A DNA stretch of 64,000 bases from Cytobacillus firmus DS1 (GTDB lineage: Bacteria > Bacillota > Bacilli > Bacillales > Cytobacillaceae), in the NCBI RefSeq assembly GCF_000565285.1, contig NZ_APVL01000001.1, forward strand, positions 62,001-126,000, written 5' to 3'. The notes under the pieces were generated by a model that saw only the letters and a list, made by a program, of their open reading frames with translations, had not been told where the DNA came from and did not search any database. Of this stretch, positions 8,163 to 16,654 are shown one piece after another (the stretch's first letter is position 1; the number at the start of each line of letters is the position of its first letter). The position numbers were made by a program, and so were the translations under genes.

Positions 8163-8972
8163 ATGAAAAAGAAATCCCTGATATTTTTTTCATCAATGGT
8201 CCTTTTTTTATCATTGGCTGGATGCTCAAACAGTGACCAGTCTAAAAATACAGGAGAAGAGAAGCAGGATACAGCCGGAGAGAAAGTGGAAATAACTATT
8301 TCAGCAGCAGCAAGCCTGCAGGATGCCTTAACTGAAATCGAAGCAAGCTTCGAAAAGGAACATCCAAATGTGCTTGTAAACTTTAACTTTGGAGCTTCAG
8401 GCTCTCTTCAGCAGCAAATTTCACAGGGAGCACCCGCTGATCTTTTCTTTTCAGCTGCAGAGGATAAATTTGATAAACTGGTGCATGACGGACTGATTGA
8501 TGAAGAGAATGGAATTGACTTAGTTGGGAATGAGCTTGTTTTAGTGGTGCCAAACGATTCAGCATTGAAAATCAAATCGTTTCATGATCTGTCTGAAGCA
8601 GATAAATTGTCCATCGGCACACCGGAGTCTGTTCCTGCCGGGAAATATGCAAAGGAATTATTAGAGAAAATGGATATCTGGAACCATATAGAAGAAAAAG
8701 TGGTGCCCGCCAAAGATGTCCGGCAGGTTCTTACATATGTAGAGACAAATAACGTGGATGCAGGAATTGTTTATAAAACGGATGCGTTAATATCTGAAAA
8801 GGTGGATATTGTGGACACGGCAGATGAAAATACTCACGACCCTATCATTTATCCTTTGGGTGTGATTAAGGATACAAGTCATCCAGAGGAAGTTAAGCTT
8901 TTCTATGATTATCTTCAAAACGAGAAATCAATGAGTATTTTTGAAGATTATGGATTTAAAGGGCTGAAATAA
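8163..8972 (+). CDS. modA: Molybdate ABC transporter substrate-binding lipoprotein ModA
   Basis: This 269-residue extracellular lipoprotein has a signal peptide ending in the lipobox LAGC (Cys at about 20) and an acidic linker. The periplasmic-binding fold carries typical ModA segments: ISAAASLQDALTEI, NFGASGSLQQQISQGAPADLFFSAA, GTPESVPAGKYAKELL and VETNNVDAGIVYKTDA. These contact the oxyanion (molybdate or tungstate). The gene has a good AGAAGGAGAT ribosome binding site. The permease gene follows after 4 bp, forming a modAB operon. Confidence 0.94.
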   Translation: MKKKSLIFFSSMVLFLSLAGCSNSDQSKNTGEEKQDTAGEKVEITISAAASLQDALTEIEASFEKEHPNVLVNFNFGASGSLQQQISQGAPADLFFSAAEDKFDKLVHDGLIDEENGIDLVGNELVLVVPNDSALKIKSFHDLSEADKLSIGTPESVPAGKYAKELLEKMDIWNHIEEKVVPAKDVRQVLTYVETNNVDAGIVYKTDALISEKVDIVDTADENTHDPIIYPLGVIKDTSHPEEVKLFYDYLQNEKSMSIFEDYGFKGLK

Positions 8973-8976
8973 TTAT

Positions 8977-9633
8977 ATGGCTACTGATTTTTGGTCACCA
9001 GTCCTATTATCTGCTGAAGTTGCAGCTGTCTCAGGAGTATTGGCAATTATTCTTGGCGTTATCATAGGGAAGGGTATGGCAAATAAAAGGTTTAAAGGAA
9101 AAGCCATTGCAGAGACTGCTTTCCTTTTGCCATTAGTATTACCTCCATCTGTTGTAGGGTTTTTGCTGATTGTCATTTTTGGAAGAAATAGTTTTGCAGG
9201 CCAATTCATTGAGTTTATATTTAAGCAGCCGGTTATGTTTACATGGTGGGCGGCTGTTATCGCTTCGACGGTTGTCGCATTTCCTCTTATGTATCAGTCT
9301 GCCAAGACAGGCTTTGAAGCAATTGATCGTGACATTGAAAATGCGGCCAGGGTAGATGGGGCGAATGAAATTCAATTATTTATGAATATCACGATCCCAC
9401 TTTCCTATAAGGCCATTATTTCAGGCGGCATCCTGAGCTTTGCAAGAGCGCTGGGGGAGTTTGGAGCCACTTTAATGTTTGCCGGCAATATTCCGGGAAA
9501 AACACAAACCATTCCAACAGCTATTTATGTAGCCATTGATTCAGGCAATATGGAGATGGCCTGGTTATGGGTAGCGTGTATGATCGGGATAGCATTTATC
9601 ATGTTAGTTTTTGTTCAGCTGATTAAAACATAA
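8977..9633 (+). CDS. modB: Molybdate ABC transporter permease ModB
   Basis: This 218-residue inner-membrane permease has about five helices. The cytoplasmic coupling (EAA) loop is seen as DRDIENAARVDGANEIQLFMNITIPLSYKAI (about 109-139, described here in part), followed by the ModB-typical LSFARALGEFGATLMFAGNIPG segment. The ATG has a weak ribosome binding site and probably depends on translational coupling with modA. No modC ATPase follows; a terminator and minus-strand genes come next. The ATPase must be encoded elsewhere, as is also known for some other Bacillus genomes. Confidence 0.93.
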   Translation: MATDFWSPVLLSAEVAAVSGVLAIILGVIIGKGMANKRFKGKAIAETAFLLPLVLPPSVVGFLLIVIFGRNSFAGQFIEFIFKQPVMFTWWAAVIASTVVAFPLMYQSAKTGFEAIDRDIENAARVDGANEIQLFMNITIPLSYKAIISGGILSFARALGEFGATLMFAGNIPGKTQTIPTAIYVAIDSGNMEMAWLWVACMIGIAFIMLVFVQLIKT

Positions 9634-9635
9634 GA

Positions 9636-9668
9636 AGACATCCTTTCGCGGGATGTCTGTTTTTATTG
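9636..9668 (+). terminator. Terminator after modAB
   Basis: AGACATCC (9636-9643) and GGATGTCT (9651-9658) form a hairpin followed by GTTTTTATT. Confidence 0.8.
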
Positions 9669-9705
9669 CATAAAGGCTTGAAATCGTACAGACCTGCAAA
9701 TGACA

Positions 9706-9738
9706 GGTAAAAAAAAAGCCCCCAATAGCGGCAGCTTA
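9706..9738 (-). terminator. Probable terminator of the minus-strand ABC exporter operon
   Basis: Read on the minus strand, AAGCTGCC and GGGGGCTT form an imperfect hairpin followed by nine T. It lies about 55 bp after the permease stop codon. Confidence 0.5.
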
Positions 9739-9793
9739 ATTTTTGTTCCAGTGATGCTAAATTCTTCAGGGAAAAAGAATAACCCTCTAAGGG

Positions 9794-11440
9794 TCACCCT
9801 TTGATAATCTGCTCCCATGAAACATTGAAAGCCAGCCTCCAAATAGTCATGAGACAAACGATGCCAATCCCCAAATACAGATAGATCCCAAATGGCAAGA
9901 ATGTGCTGGCGAAATGCATGCCGGCAAATAAGGCTACAAACAGCATCAAGCCAAAGATGATGGCACTATTGCCGTTTTGGCTGTACTCATCAAAAGACTC
10001 CGAAAAGGGCAGGGCTTTCTTTAATACCATAAAACAAATGACTGCGTATAGGCAGGCATTAATAAATACGGCGATAAGGTCCGGCAGAATTCTTGCACCG
10101 AACAGAAAAAGGAATAGTGCACTCAGAAGCAAGTAGACCGGCAAATATAATTTAAAAATAAATGCCTTGATGGTACCGCTGAAAACAGGATTCAGCTGTT
10201 TGAGCGGGGCAACCCGGTAAATAAAGGCTCCCTTATATTTTCCTGAATACTTTAGAAGAATCATGATGGTCGGTATGATGATCAAGCTAAAGTAAATCGT
10301 TATATAGGACTTGCTGTCAGATAGTTGTCCAAAGTCTTCCTGAAGAGTGTTCATAATAAAAATAAACGGAATCACAATGGAAAAGCCCAGTGATGGATAG
10401 GCTTTCAGTTTAAAGTCCCGTTCATTTTTCATCATGCTGCCGGCAAATCTGAAAATGGCTCTTTCTTCAGGCGAGCGGCAAATGATGTTAAGAAGGATCT
10501 GCCCTGTTTTACTCCGCTTAGCTTCTTTGGCTTTTCCGTGATAAGTAAGTTTTTGGAGGTTTTGCTCAAAGGTGCCTGTAAATTTCATATAAATCCAGAT
10601 GGACAGGATAGGAGTAATGAGCGCTAATGCTGAAAGTAGGAGATAAAACGGCTCGAAGGCACCCTTCATCAGCATTTCGATATTTGCCCCATACCACATT
10701 GGAAAGATGAATACCTGCCACCACTCTGTCTGAAGCGAAACCGTTAAGTCAATGAACTCAAAGGAGCGAATAAGCAATTGATAGCCAACCATGATCATCA
10801 GGGACAGCCCAATTTGGACATAGTTGATGATATCTTTTAATTTTTCCCCATCAAAGAATCGCAAAATCGATAAATAGATCAGTGCGGTTAAACCAACAAC
10901 CAATAGGTCAATCAGGATGATGTTTACGGCAGCAAGAAGAAAAAATAATAGCCCATTTTTGACAAGTCCCACAATCAAAGGGATTCCTGCAAGTGCAATG
11001 GTAAGGAAAGAAAGATAAATCGTGACATGAACCATTTTTGCCGTGCTGACCGTTTTTCGGTCGACCGGCTTTGGAAACAGGATGTTGCGGTCCCGGATAT
11101 CCAGTAAAACCGAAGAGAAATCAGAAATCATTGAGGTCATAACGAAAAAGGTGAAAATCCCATAAAATAGGCTCATCTGGAAAAGGTAATTGTCCCCCAT
11201 AAGCACAAATGGAATCAAAAACAGCCCAAACAATACGTATACCCATAAAGATTTTATGTACTGATTGTTCTTTTCTTTGTTGTCTTTTTTTGCATTCTGC
11301 GAGAAAATGGTGGGCACACGCCGTCCATCCATCGTCAGCTTTACCTGCAGAAGTCTCCTCATAACCTTGTAATCAATGCCAAAGCTATTAAAAACTCGCT
11401 CAAAACGATCTAATAGTTTAAGAGTACGATAGTCCTTCAT
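9794..11440 (-). CDS. ABC-2 type exporter permease
   Basis: This 548-residue integral membrane protein has about a dozen hydrophobic helices and a basic cytoplasmic N-terminus (about 1-60). A large cytoplasmic loop near the middle reads YHGKAKEAKRSKTGQILLN. The start lies 3 bp downstream of the upstream ATPase stop, so the two genes form one transporter. Neither sequence reveals the substrate. Exporters of this layout in Bacillus handle lipids, peptides or antibiotics; here no function is assigned. Confidence 0.85.
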   Translation of the reverse strand: MKDYRTLKLLDRFERVFNSFGIDYKVMRRLLQVKLTMDGRRVPTIFSQNAKKDNKEKNNQYIKSLWVYVLFGLFLIPFVLMGDNYLFQMSLFYGIFTFFVMTSMISDFSSVLLDIRDRNILFPKPVDRKTVSTAKMVHVTIYLSFLTIALAGIPLIVGLVKNGLLFFLLAAVNIILIDLLVVGLTALIYLSILRFFDGEKLKDIINYVQIGLSLMIMVGYQLLIRSFEFIDLTVSLQTEWWQVFIFPMWYGANIEMLMKGAFEPFYLLLSALALITPILSIWIYMKFTGTFEQNLQKLTYHGKAKEAKRSKTGQILLNIICRSPEERAIFRFAGSMMKNERDFKLKAYPSLGFSIVIPFIFIMNTLQEDFGQLSDSKSYITIYFSLIIIPTIMILLKYSGKYKGAFIYRVAPLKQLNPVFSGTIKAFIFKLYLPVYLLLSALFLFLFGARILPDLIAVFINACLYAVICFMVLKKALPFSESFDEYSQNGNSAIIFGLMLFVALFAGMHFASTFLPFGIYLYLGIGIVCLMTIWRLAFNVSWEQIIKG

Positions 11441-11442
11441 TC

Positions 11443-12222
11443 CTACATCTCCCTTACAGCAGAAACAAACCGGGCACCAAGTTCCTTATGTTCGCTGAAT
11501 CCCGTAAGCTGGTTGAAGATCTGTTCGAGTGAACCTTCCGTATTTTGCTGCTTTAGCTCTTCAAAGGTGCCGTCTGCTGCGATTCTGCCGTCATGCAGGA
11601 GAATAATGCGGCTGCTTATTTTTTCGACCACATCCATGATATGAGATGAATAAAAAATCGTTTTTCCCTGTTCGGCAAGCTGCGCCATAATTTCTTTGAA
11701 TATCATGACACTATTTGCATCCAGACCATTGATGGGTTCATCAAAAAACAGAAGTTCCGGATCATGCAGCAGGCTCGAGATAATGAGGAGCTTTTGGCGC
11801 ATTCCTTTTGAATAAGAAGCGATCCGTGAATGATAGACTTCCCCTATGCCGAATAGCTCCATCAGGCTTTTTGCCTTATTACTGGCAAGGTCGGAATCAA
11901 GACCATACAATTCGCCAATAAAGGTCAAGTATTCCTTGCCGGTTAAATTATCATACACTTCGGCAATTTCCGGTACATATCCGATTTTTCTTTTATATTC
12001 AATATTTCCATCCGAAATATCCTGGCCAAAGATTTTGACTTGTCCTGAATAGTCATCTTCAATGCCAAGCATAATTTTGACAGTGGTGCTCTTCCCAGCA
12101 CCGTTCGGACCGATATACCCGATGATTTCCCCGCGTTTCACTTTAAAAGATACACCATTCAGCACAGACTTCGGACCATAGGTTTTTCTCAAATTACTAA
12201 TCTCTAAGATAAAATCCTCCAT
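11443..12222 (-). CDS. ABC transporter ATP-binding protein
   Basis: This 259-residue nucleotide-binding domain has Walker A GPNGAGKST (about residue 38), signature SKGMRQKLLI, Walker B LLFFDEPINGLD and the switch histidine in IFYSSHIMD. The Q-loop is replaced by the VPEIAEVYDNLTG type common in drug/ABC-2 exporters. It is the first gene of a two-gene minus-strand operon with the ABC-2 permease. The ATG lies at 12222. Confidence 0.93.
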   Translation of the reverse strand: MEDFILEISNLRKTYGPKSVLNGVSFKVKRGEIIGYIGPNGAGKSTTVKIMLGIEDDYSGQVKIFGQDISDGNIEYKRKIGYVPEIAEVYDNLTGKEYLTFIGELYGLDSDLASNKAKSLMELFGIGEVYHSRIASYSKGMRQKLLIISSLLHDPELLFFDEPINGLDANSVMIFKEIMAQLAEQGKTIFYSSHIMDVVEKISSRIILLHDGRIAADGTFEELKQQNTEGSLEQIFNQLTGFSEHKELGARFVSAVREM

Positions 12223-12341
12223 TACCTAAACCTCTTTTCAAAATTATTCCATTAATTCTAGTGTAACATTAGATTTGTTGTTTGCTAAAGGGGATATGGG
12301 AATTCCTTTTTTAAAAGGTAAGAAAGTATAAAACTTTGAAC

Positions 12342-12632
12342 GTCGATAACTGTCTGGCGCAAGCAGCCTACCCCCTCGAGGTCACAAGCTTGTCTTGTTG
12401 CGGCTCCTAGGGACGCGGGGTCATAAGCCGTTTCCTTTCAGAAGGAAGAACGCCTTCTTACAGGAACCGTCTTATGCCTGAGGCCCGCAGGACAAGGAAG
12501 GCTTCGTCAGCATAATCATCGCACGACCAAAAGCGGAAGCTTTTGGGAGGATGCGGGTCATGCAGACGTTGCCACAGGACGTGGCGCTCTTAGTCTGCGT
12601 TCATTCGTGGGCAAGGCGCTTGCGCTTTTCTT
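12342..12632. repeat. Highly palindromic GC-rich intergenic repeat element
   Basis: A stretch of about 290 bp, clearly richer in G+C than its surroundings, begins with GCGCAAGC (12357-12364) and ends with its inverse GCTTGCGC (12618-12625). Inside are nested hairpins: CATAAGCCGTTTCCT against AGGAACCGTCTTATG, the palindrome CCAAAAGC-GGAA-GCTTTTGG, and GCAGAC...GCCAC...GTGGC...GTCTGC. It codes for nothing convincing. I recall similar intergenic elements in other Bacillaceae, so a dispersed REP/MITE-like repeat is likely; copy number cannot be judged from one window. Confidence 0.7.
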
Positions 12633-12752
12633 ATTAATTGCGATGTAAAGCTGAGGGGATAAGAATTCAAGGTTAATGGAGCAGGGAGTATCCTCACAGG
12701 CTAAAAGCCAGGGTAGTGGAAGCATATCGTTGGCTGCTTCCACTATTTACGT

Positions 12753-13163
12753 TTACAAATTGTCTTTATGGTACGGCGAATTCAGTTCTTCACTTACTGC
12801 ACTGAAGGCATTCCCATCAAGGTCAAAGAAATCAAACCCTTTCATCATTCCATAATCGTGAATGCCTGTAGTTTCCACTCCATTTTGTTTCAGCCGTTCG
12901 TATGCTTGCTGGATGTCGTCTACTTCGAAATTATAATAGACATTTTTATTTTTTCCTTTGACGGTAAACTCTGTTGGCTGAGGCTTTTCTACCTTTATTA
13001 AAGCAAGACCTGTGGTATCATTCTTAAAAACATAGCCCACACCATGATCAGCCCCATTCTCCTGCCACTCATCCACTTTCGTTAGACAAAGGTTTACTTC
13101 ATACCATTTTTTTGACCTTTCCAAATCCGTAACCGGAATAAAAATACTGCCGACCTTAAACAT
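12753..13163 (-). CDS. VOC (glyoxalase/bleomycin-resistance fold) family protein
   Basis: This 136-residue protein has two beta-alpha-beta-beta-beta modules. Module one opens with GSIFIPVTDLERSKKWYEVNL, and module two has NFEVDDIQQAYERLKQNG and the terminal FFDLDGNAFSAVSE motif, where an acidic metal ligand usually sits. The ATG follows an AGGAGTG site on the minus strand. No substrate can be assigned. It resembles the VOC protein at 53509-53934 (same FIPVTD / YIPVTN opening). Confidence 0.88.
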   Translation of the reverse strand: MFKVGSIFIPVTDLERSKKWYEVNLCLTKVDEWQENGADHGVGYVFKNDTTGLALIKVEKPQPTEFTVKGKNKNVYYNFEVDDIQQAYERLKQNGVETTGIHDYGMMKGFDFFDLDGNAFSAVSEELNSPYHKDNL

Positions 13164-13255
13164 GCAAGATCACACTCCTTATTTTTTGTTCCTATACAAA
13201 CGATTATAATAAAAGAAAAGTTACAAAATAATGAAAATATTTTATTGGAGGAAAA

Positions 13256-13915
13256 ATGATTACTGAATCTTTAACTGTTGAGGAAATTTCTTTGAGGCTA
13301 TATAAATATTGTTTATCCTTAACATCCTCAGAATGGCTGGCCGAGGATCTAACCCAGGAGACAATGATTAAATGGATCAGAATAAGAGAAAAAGAGCCAG
13401 ACCGGGTGATGAACATAACTTATTTGTACACCATTGCCCGAAATATTTATATTGATGAAAAACGCAAAAAAAGTGAAATTTTGACGGATCCTCACGAGTT
13501 ATATGCAAAGTGCCGGGACTTTACGGAGTGGGACAGTTTAGTAGAAATCTTATATAGTTCACTTCCACTCCGTCAGGCAATGCTAATAACGTTAAAAGAT
13601 GTGTTCCAATATACCTCTGAAGAAATCGCCGCAATGCTGAGAGTCAGTAATGAATCCATTAAAACAGCCCTTCACCGGGCAAGAACTTCATTAAAGAAAA
13701 ATATTTCTCTAAAGACTAATAAACAGCCATACAATGACAATATGATAAATGAGTTTTCATTAGCAGTAAAAAACCAGCAGCCGTTTAAGATATTTTACTA
13801 TTATCGACTGCTGCAGACAGAACATTTCAATGTAATTGCCAATAGGGAGAAGGGGTTACATGCCATTTTTATATCAGATCCAGATGGGAATATTCTTCAG
13901 GTATTTTCAAGATAA
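13256..13915 (+). CDS. ECF-type sigma factor with a C-terminal extension
   Basis: This 219-residue protein has a region 2 (about 10-75: SSEWLAEDLTQETMIKWI, NITYLYTIARNIYIDEKRKK) and a region 4 (about 105-155: LPLRQAMLITLKDVFQYTSEEIAAML, SNESIKTALHRARTSLKK). A C-terminal extension of about 60 residues ends HAIFISDPDGNILQVFSR. GGAGGAAAA precedes the ATG. No anti-sigma gene is adjacent. Extra C-terminal domains are known to regulate some ECF sigma factors in cis; whether that is so here is unknown. Its stop codon overlaps a following ATG (TAATG). Confidence 0.85.
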   Translation: MITESLTVEEISLRLYKYCLSLTSSEWLAEDLTQETMIKWIRIREKEPDRVMNITYLYTIARNIYIDEKRKKSEILTDPHELYAKCRDFTEWDSLVEILYSSLPLRQAMLITLKDVFQYTSEEIAAMLRVSNESIKTALHRARTSLKKNISLKTNKQPYNDNMINEFSLAVKNQQPFKIFYYYRLLQTEHFNVIANREKGLHAIFISDPDGNILQVFSR

Positions 13916-14025
13916 TGTATAGCTATAAAAATTGGCTTTACATAGGAGAAGAAACCTTGCCAGTCAGGTGGACTAATCAATTTACAAAGATGAAGAAGAG
14001 TTATATAACATTTGAGGTGGCTTTG

Positions 14026-14505
14026 ATGAATACTTACGCAGTTGAAGATTTATCGAAAAGTAAAATAATAGAATTTTTTAAGCTGCACTGGGGGAGCCCG
14101 GAAATGGTTATTTCCAGTGGGATTTATGATTGCAGTGCATTAGATGGGTTTGCTGTTCTAAATGAAGAAGAAAAAATCATTGGCTTAATTACTTACCTAA
14201 TCAAAGATAATGAATGTGAAATTATATCCTTAGATAGTATGGAAGAAGGTAAGGGGATAGGTACATCGTTAGTACAAGAAGTCGAAAATCTTGCTATAAA
14301 GAAAAATTGTAAAATCGTAAAACTTATAACAACAAATGATAATTTATCAGCATTAAAATTTTATCAGAAACGAGGATTCATCCTTTCCAAAATTATTCAT
14401 AATGCTGTCAAGGAAGCAAGAAAGGTAAAACCCGAGATACCCTTAATTGGAAATGATGGTATTCCGATCAGAGATGAAATTGAAATGATAAAGGTATTGA
14501 ACTGA
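14026..14505 (+). CDS. GNAT family N-acetyltransferase
   Basis: This 159-residue GNAT protein has motif A SMEEGKGIGTSLVQEVENLA and the motif B segment NDNLSALKFYQKRGF. I choose the ATG at 14026 because GAGGTGG sits 6 nt before it. The frame stays open upstream to an ATG at 13915 that overlaps the sigma gene stop, giving a possible 37-residue extension (MYSYKNWLYIGEETL...) without its own good ribosome binding site. The gene is probably co-transcribed with the sigma factor. The substrate is unknown. Confidence 0.85.
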   Translation: MNTYAVEDLSKSKIIEFFKLHWGSPEMVISSGIYDCSALDGFAVLNEEEKIIGLITYLIKDNECEIISLDSMEEGKGIGTSLVQEVENLAIKKNCKIVKLITTNDNLSALKFYQKRGFILSKIIHNAVKEARKVKPEIPLIGNDGIPIRDEIEMIKVLN

Positions 14506-14522
14506 CGGGTGCTTATAATTCG

Positions 14523-14552
14523 AAAAGCTGCTATATAGCAGCTTTTGTCTAT
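14523..14552 (+). terminator. Terminator after the sigma/GNAT operon
   Basis: The sequence AAAAGCTGCTAT followed by ATAGCAGCTTTT (14523-14546) is a perfect 24-bp palindrome with a T-rich 3' arm. Confidence 0.8.
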
Positions 14553-14585
14553 TTTAAACCAAGGAGTTGAACGGGAATACCGCGA

Positions 14586-14606
14586 AAATCGTAATGATTA
14601 CTATTT
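14586..14606 (+). promoter_or_regulatory. Zur box, upstream copy
   Basis: It contains TCGTAATGATTACTA, which matches the B. subtilis Zur core TCGTAATnATTACGA at all but one or two positions. It lies 52 bp before the zinc-binding lipoprotein gene. Confidence 0.8.
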
Positions 14607-14608
14607 AC

Positions 14609-14629
14609 AAATCGTAATCATTACGATAA
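14609..14629 (+). promoter_or_regulatory. Zur box, downstream copy
   Basis: It contains the exact Zur core TCGTAATCATTACGA. It is offset 23 bp from the first box, about two helical turns, so two Zur dimers could bind the same face of DNA. This places the adcA gene under zinc repression. Confidence 0.92.
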
Positions 14630-14658
14630 AATGTTCCCTAAGTAAAGGGGGAGTTACA

Positions 14659-16278
14659 TTGTTAAAAAAATATGCAGGTTTACTAAGTATATTTATAGTC
14701 ATCTTCACACTGGCTGGGTGTGGAGGAAAAGCTGCAAACAGCAGTGAAAGTGAAAAGGAACCAAAAGGATCCAGCAAAGAGTTAAAGATTTATACAACTG
14801 TATATCCGCTTCAGTTTTTTGCTGAACAAATTGCAGGAGATCAAGCTTCCGTGGAATCTATTTTGCCATCGGGATCAGACTCACATACATATGAGCCAAC
14901 CACCGGCGATATGATAAAAATATCTGAATCTGATGCTTTTATTTATAATGGGGCAGGTTTGGAATCATATGCAAACAAAATCTCGGAAACCATTCAATCT
15001 GATGGCGTCATGATACTTGAAGCATCAAAAGGAATTAACTTGGAAAAACATGTGCATAACCATGAAGGAGAGGATGGCGGCCATGAGCATGAAGAAGAAG
15101 GCAGTCATGAGGATGAACATGCTGGACATAATCATGGGGACCAAAATCCTCATGTTTGGCTGGATCCGATTCGTTCTATTCAGATGGCAGAGCATATAAA
15201 AGATTTATTAGTTGAGTTGAAACCAGAGGAAGAAGAAATTTTTAACAAGAACTTTGTGGAGCTGAAAGGAAAGCTCGAAAACTTAGACCAGGATTTCCGT
15301 TCTCAGCTTGAAAATTTACCTGAAAATAAAATTATTGTATCTCATGCTGCTTATGGCTATTGGGAGAAAACCTATGGGATCGAGCAAATCGCAGTATCCG
15401 GCTTGAGCCCTGCTAACGAGCCCTCACATAAAGAGGTACAAAACATCATTAAAACTGCTGAAAAACATGGTTTGAAGCATGTATTCTTTGAACAGAATAT
15501 AACTCCTAAAGTGGCAGACATAGTCAGGAAGGAAATTGATGCAGAGGCTTTACGCATACACAATTTATCGGTTTTAACAGAAGAAGATATAAAGAATAAT
15601 GAGGACTACTTTACGCTCATGCAGCACAACTTAGAGGAACTGACAAAAGCATTATCGGAACCTTCATCCGAGGGAGATTCTGAGACAAATGAGCATGGTG
15701 AACACGATCATGGCCATACTCATTCACATAATGAAGAAACAGCAAAAATTTATGAAGGGTATTTTGAAGACAGTCAAGTGAAGGATCGAGCCTTATCCGA
15801 CTGGGAAGGAGATTGGCAATCTGTATACCCTTATCTTCAGGATGGCACCCTTGACGAAGTATTTGCTCATAAAGCAGAGCATGGGGGTGAGATGACAGCG
15901 AAAGAATATAAGGAATATTATAATAAAGGCTACCAAACAAATGTTGGACGAATTCTAATACAAGGCAACAAGGTAACGTTTTTCAAAAACGGAAAAGAAC
16001 ATTCTGGGGAGTATATCTACGATGGGTATGAAATCTTAACATATGATGCGGGTAATAGAGGGGTTAGATATGTATTTAAACTAGAACCAAAAGCTGAAGG
16101 TCTTCCTAAATATATTCAGTTTAGTGATCATAGCATCTATCCGACAGAAGCTAGTCACTATCACCTGTATTGGGGTGATGACCGGGAAAAATTGCTGGAT
16201 GAAGTTACCCATTGGCCTACGTACTATCCATCTGACATGGATGGCCATGACATTGCCCATGAAATGATGGAGCACTAA
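14659..16278 (+). CDS. adcA: Zinc ABC transporter substrate-binding lipoprotein AdcA (ZnuA-ZinT fusion)
   Basis: This lipoprotein of about 539 residues has a lipobox LAGC near residue 21. The first part (about 40-330) is a cluster A-I zinc-binding protein: YPLQFFAEQIAG, SDSHTYEPTTGDM, a histidine/acidic loop (about 135-165), NPHVWLDPIRS and LSPANEPSHKEV. A second histidine-rich linker (HGEHDHGHTHSH) leads to a C-terminal ZinT domain (about 365-539: IYEGYFEDSQVKDRALSDWEGDWQSVYPYL, ending in a His-rich HWPTYYPSDMDGHDIAHEMMEH). The fused layout matches streptococcal AdcA and Bacillus homologues. The TTG start follows AAAGGGGGAG. Two Zur boxes lie upstream. The partner permease and ATPase are not in this window. 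Confidence 0.95.
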   Translation: MLKKYAGLLSIFIVIFTLAGCGGKAANSSESEKEPKGSSKELKIYTTVYPLQFFAEQIAGDQASVESILPSGSDSHTYEPTTGDMIKISESDAFIYNGAGLESYANKISETIQSDGVMILEASKGINLEKHVHNHEGEDGGHEHEEEGSHEDEHAGHNHGDQNPHVWLDPIRSIQMAEHIKDLLVELKPEEEEIFNKNFVELKGKLENLDQDFRSQLENLPENKIIVSHAAYGYWEKTYGIEQIAVSGLSPANEPSHKEVQNIIKTAEKHGLKHVFFEQNITPKVADIVRKEIDAEALRIHNLSVLTEEDIKNNEDYFTLMQHNLEELTKALSEPSSEGDSETNEHGEHDHGHTHSHNEETAKIYEGYFEDSQVKDRALSDWEGDWQSVYPYLQDGTLDEVFAHKAEHGGEMTAKEYKEYYNKGYQTNVGRILIQGNKVTFFKNGKEHSGEYIYDGYEILTYDAGNRGVRYVFKLEPKAEGLPKYIQFSDHSIYPTEASHYHLYWGDDREKLLDEVTHWPTYYPSDMDGHDIAHEMMEH

Positions 16279-16384
16279 ACTATCACTCTTCATCATAGCC
16301 CCAATCTAAAGAAGTCGCCTGAACCTGATTTGCGCGGGTTTTTTGATTGGGTGTATGGTGAGCTCTTTTTCATAAAAAAGAAAA

Positions 16385-16424
16385 AATCAGCAAAACTATA
16401 ACGCAATGCTGGTTCCTTTTTTAT
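16385..16424 (+). terminator. Probable terminator after adcA
   Basis: AATCAGC (16385-16391) pairs with GCTGGTT (16408-16414) and is followed by CCTTTTTTA. It lies about 105 bp after the adcA stop. Confidence 0.5.
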
Positions 16425-16462
16425 CTGTATCGTATTTTCATTATGATGATTTTTCCAGTTAC

Positions 16463-16558
16463 ATGAAAATCAGCAGCAAGATTTCCTCAAGCTGTACAAG
16501 CTGCGGGTCTGGCAGCTCCTGCAGCTCTTGCACAGGCTGTGGCGGGGGCGGAGATTAA
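16463..16558 (+). CDS. Possible cysteine/serine/glycine-rich micropeptide
   Basis: A 31-codon frame ends in a tail with five cysteines spaced C-x2-C-x5-C-x2-C-x2-C, then four glycines and Asp. In the same frame an ATG at 16406 would give 50 residues. I see no ribosome binding site before either ATG, which is the main argument against it. Cys/Gly tails of this kind occur at the ends of some Bacillus membrane proteins, so a gene remnant is also possible. Its position next to a Zur-controlled zinc-binding gene is suggestive but not evidence of function. Confidence 0.35.
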   Translation: MKISSKISSSCTSCGSGSSCSSCTGCGGGGD

Positions 16559-16599
16559 TAAAAAAGAGAGCCTCGCTGGTTGTAAAGGCAGCGAGGCTC
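16558..16599 (-). terminator. Terminator of DUF3231 copy 2
   Basis: GAGCCTCGCT (16568-16577) and AGCGAGGCTC (16590-16599) form a perfect stem. On the minus strand it is followed by TCTTTTTTATT. Confidence 0.85.
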
Positions 16600-16654
16600 A
16601 TTAGCCGGTAAGACATTGACTGGGGAACACCCCTCACACAAATGAGGGAGAAAA

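Noticed and set aside
12716-12745. Hairpin AGTGGAAGCA / TGCTTCCACT before the VOC gene as a terminator
   Set aside because: No T-run on either strand, so termination is not supported.
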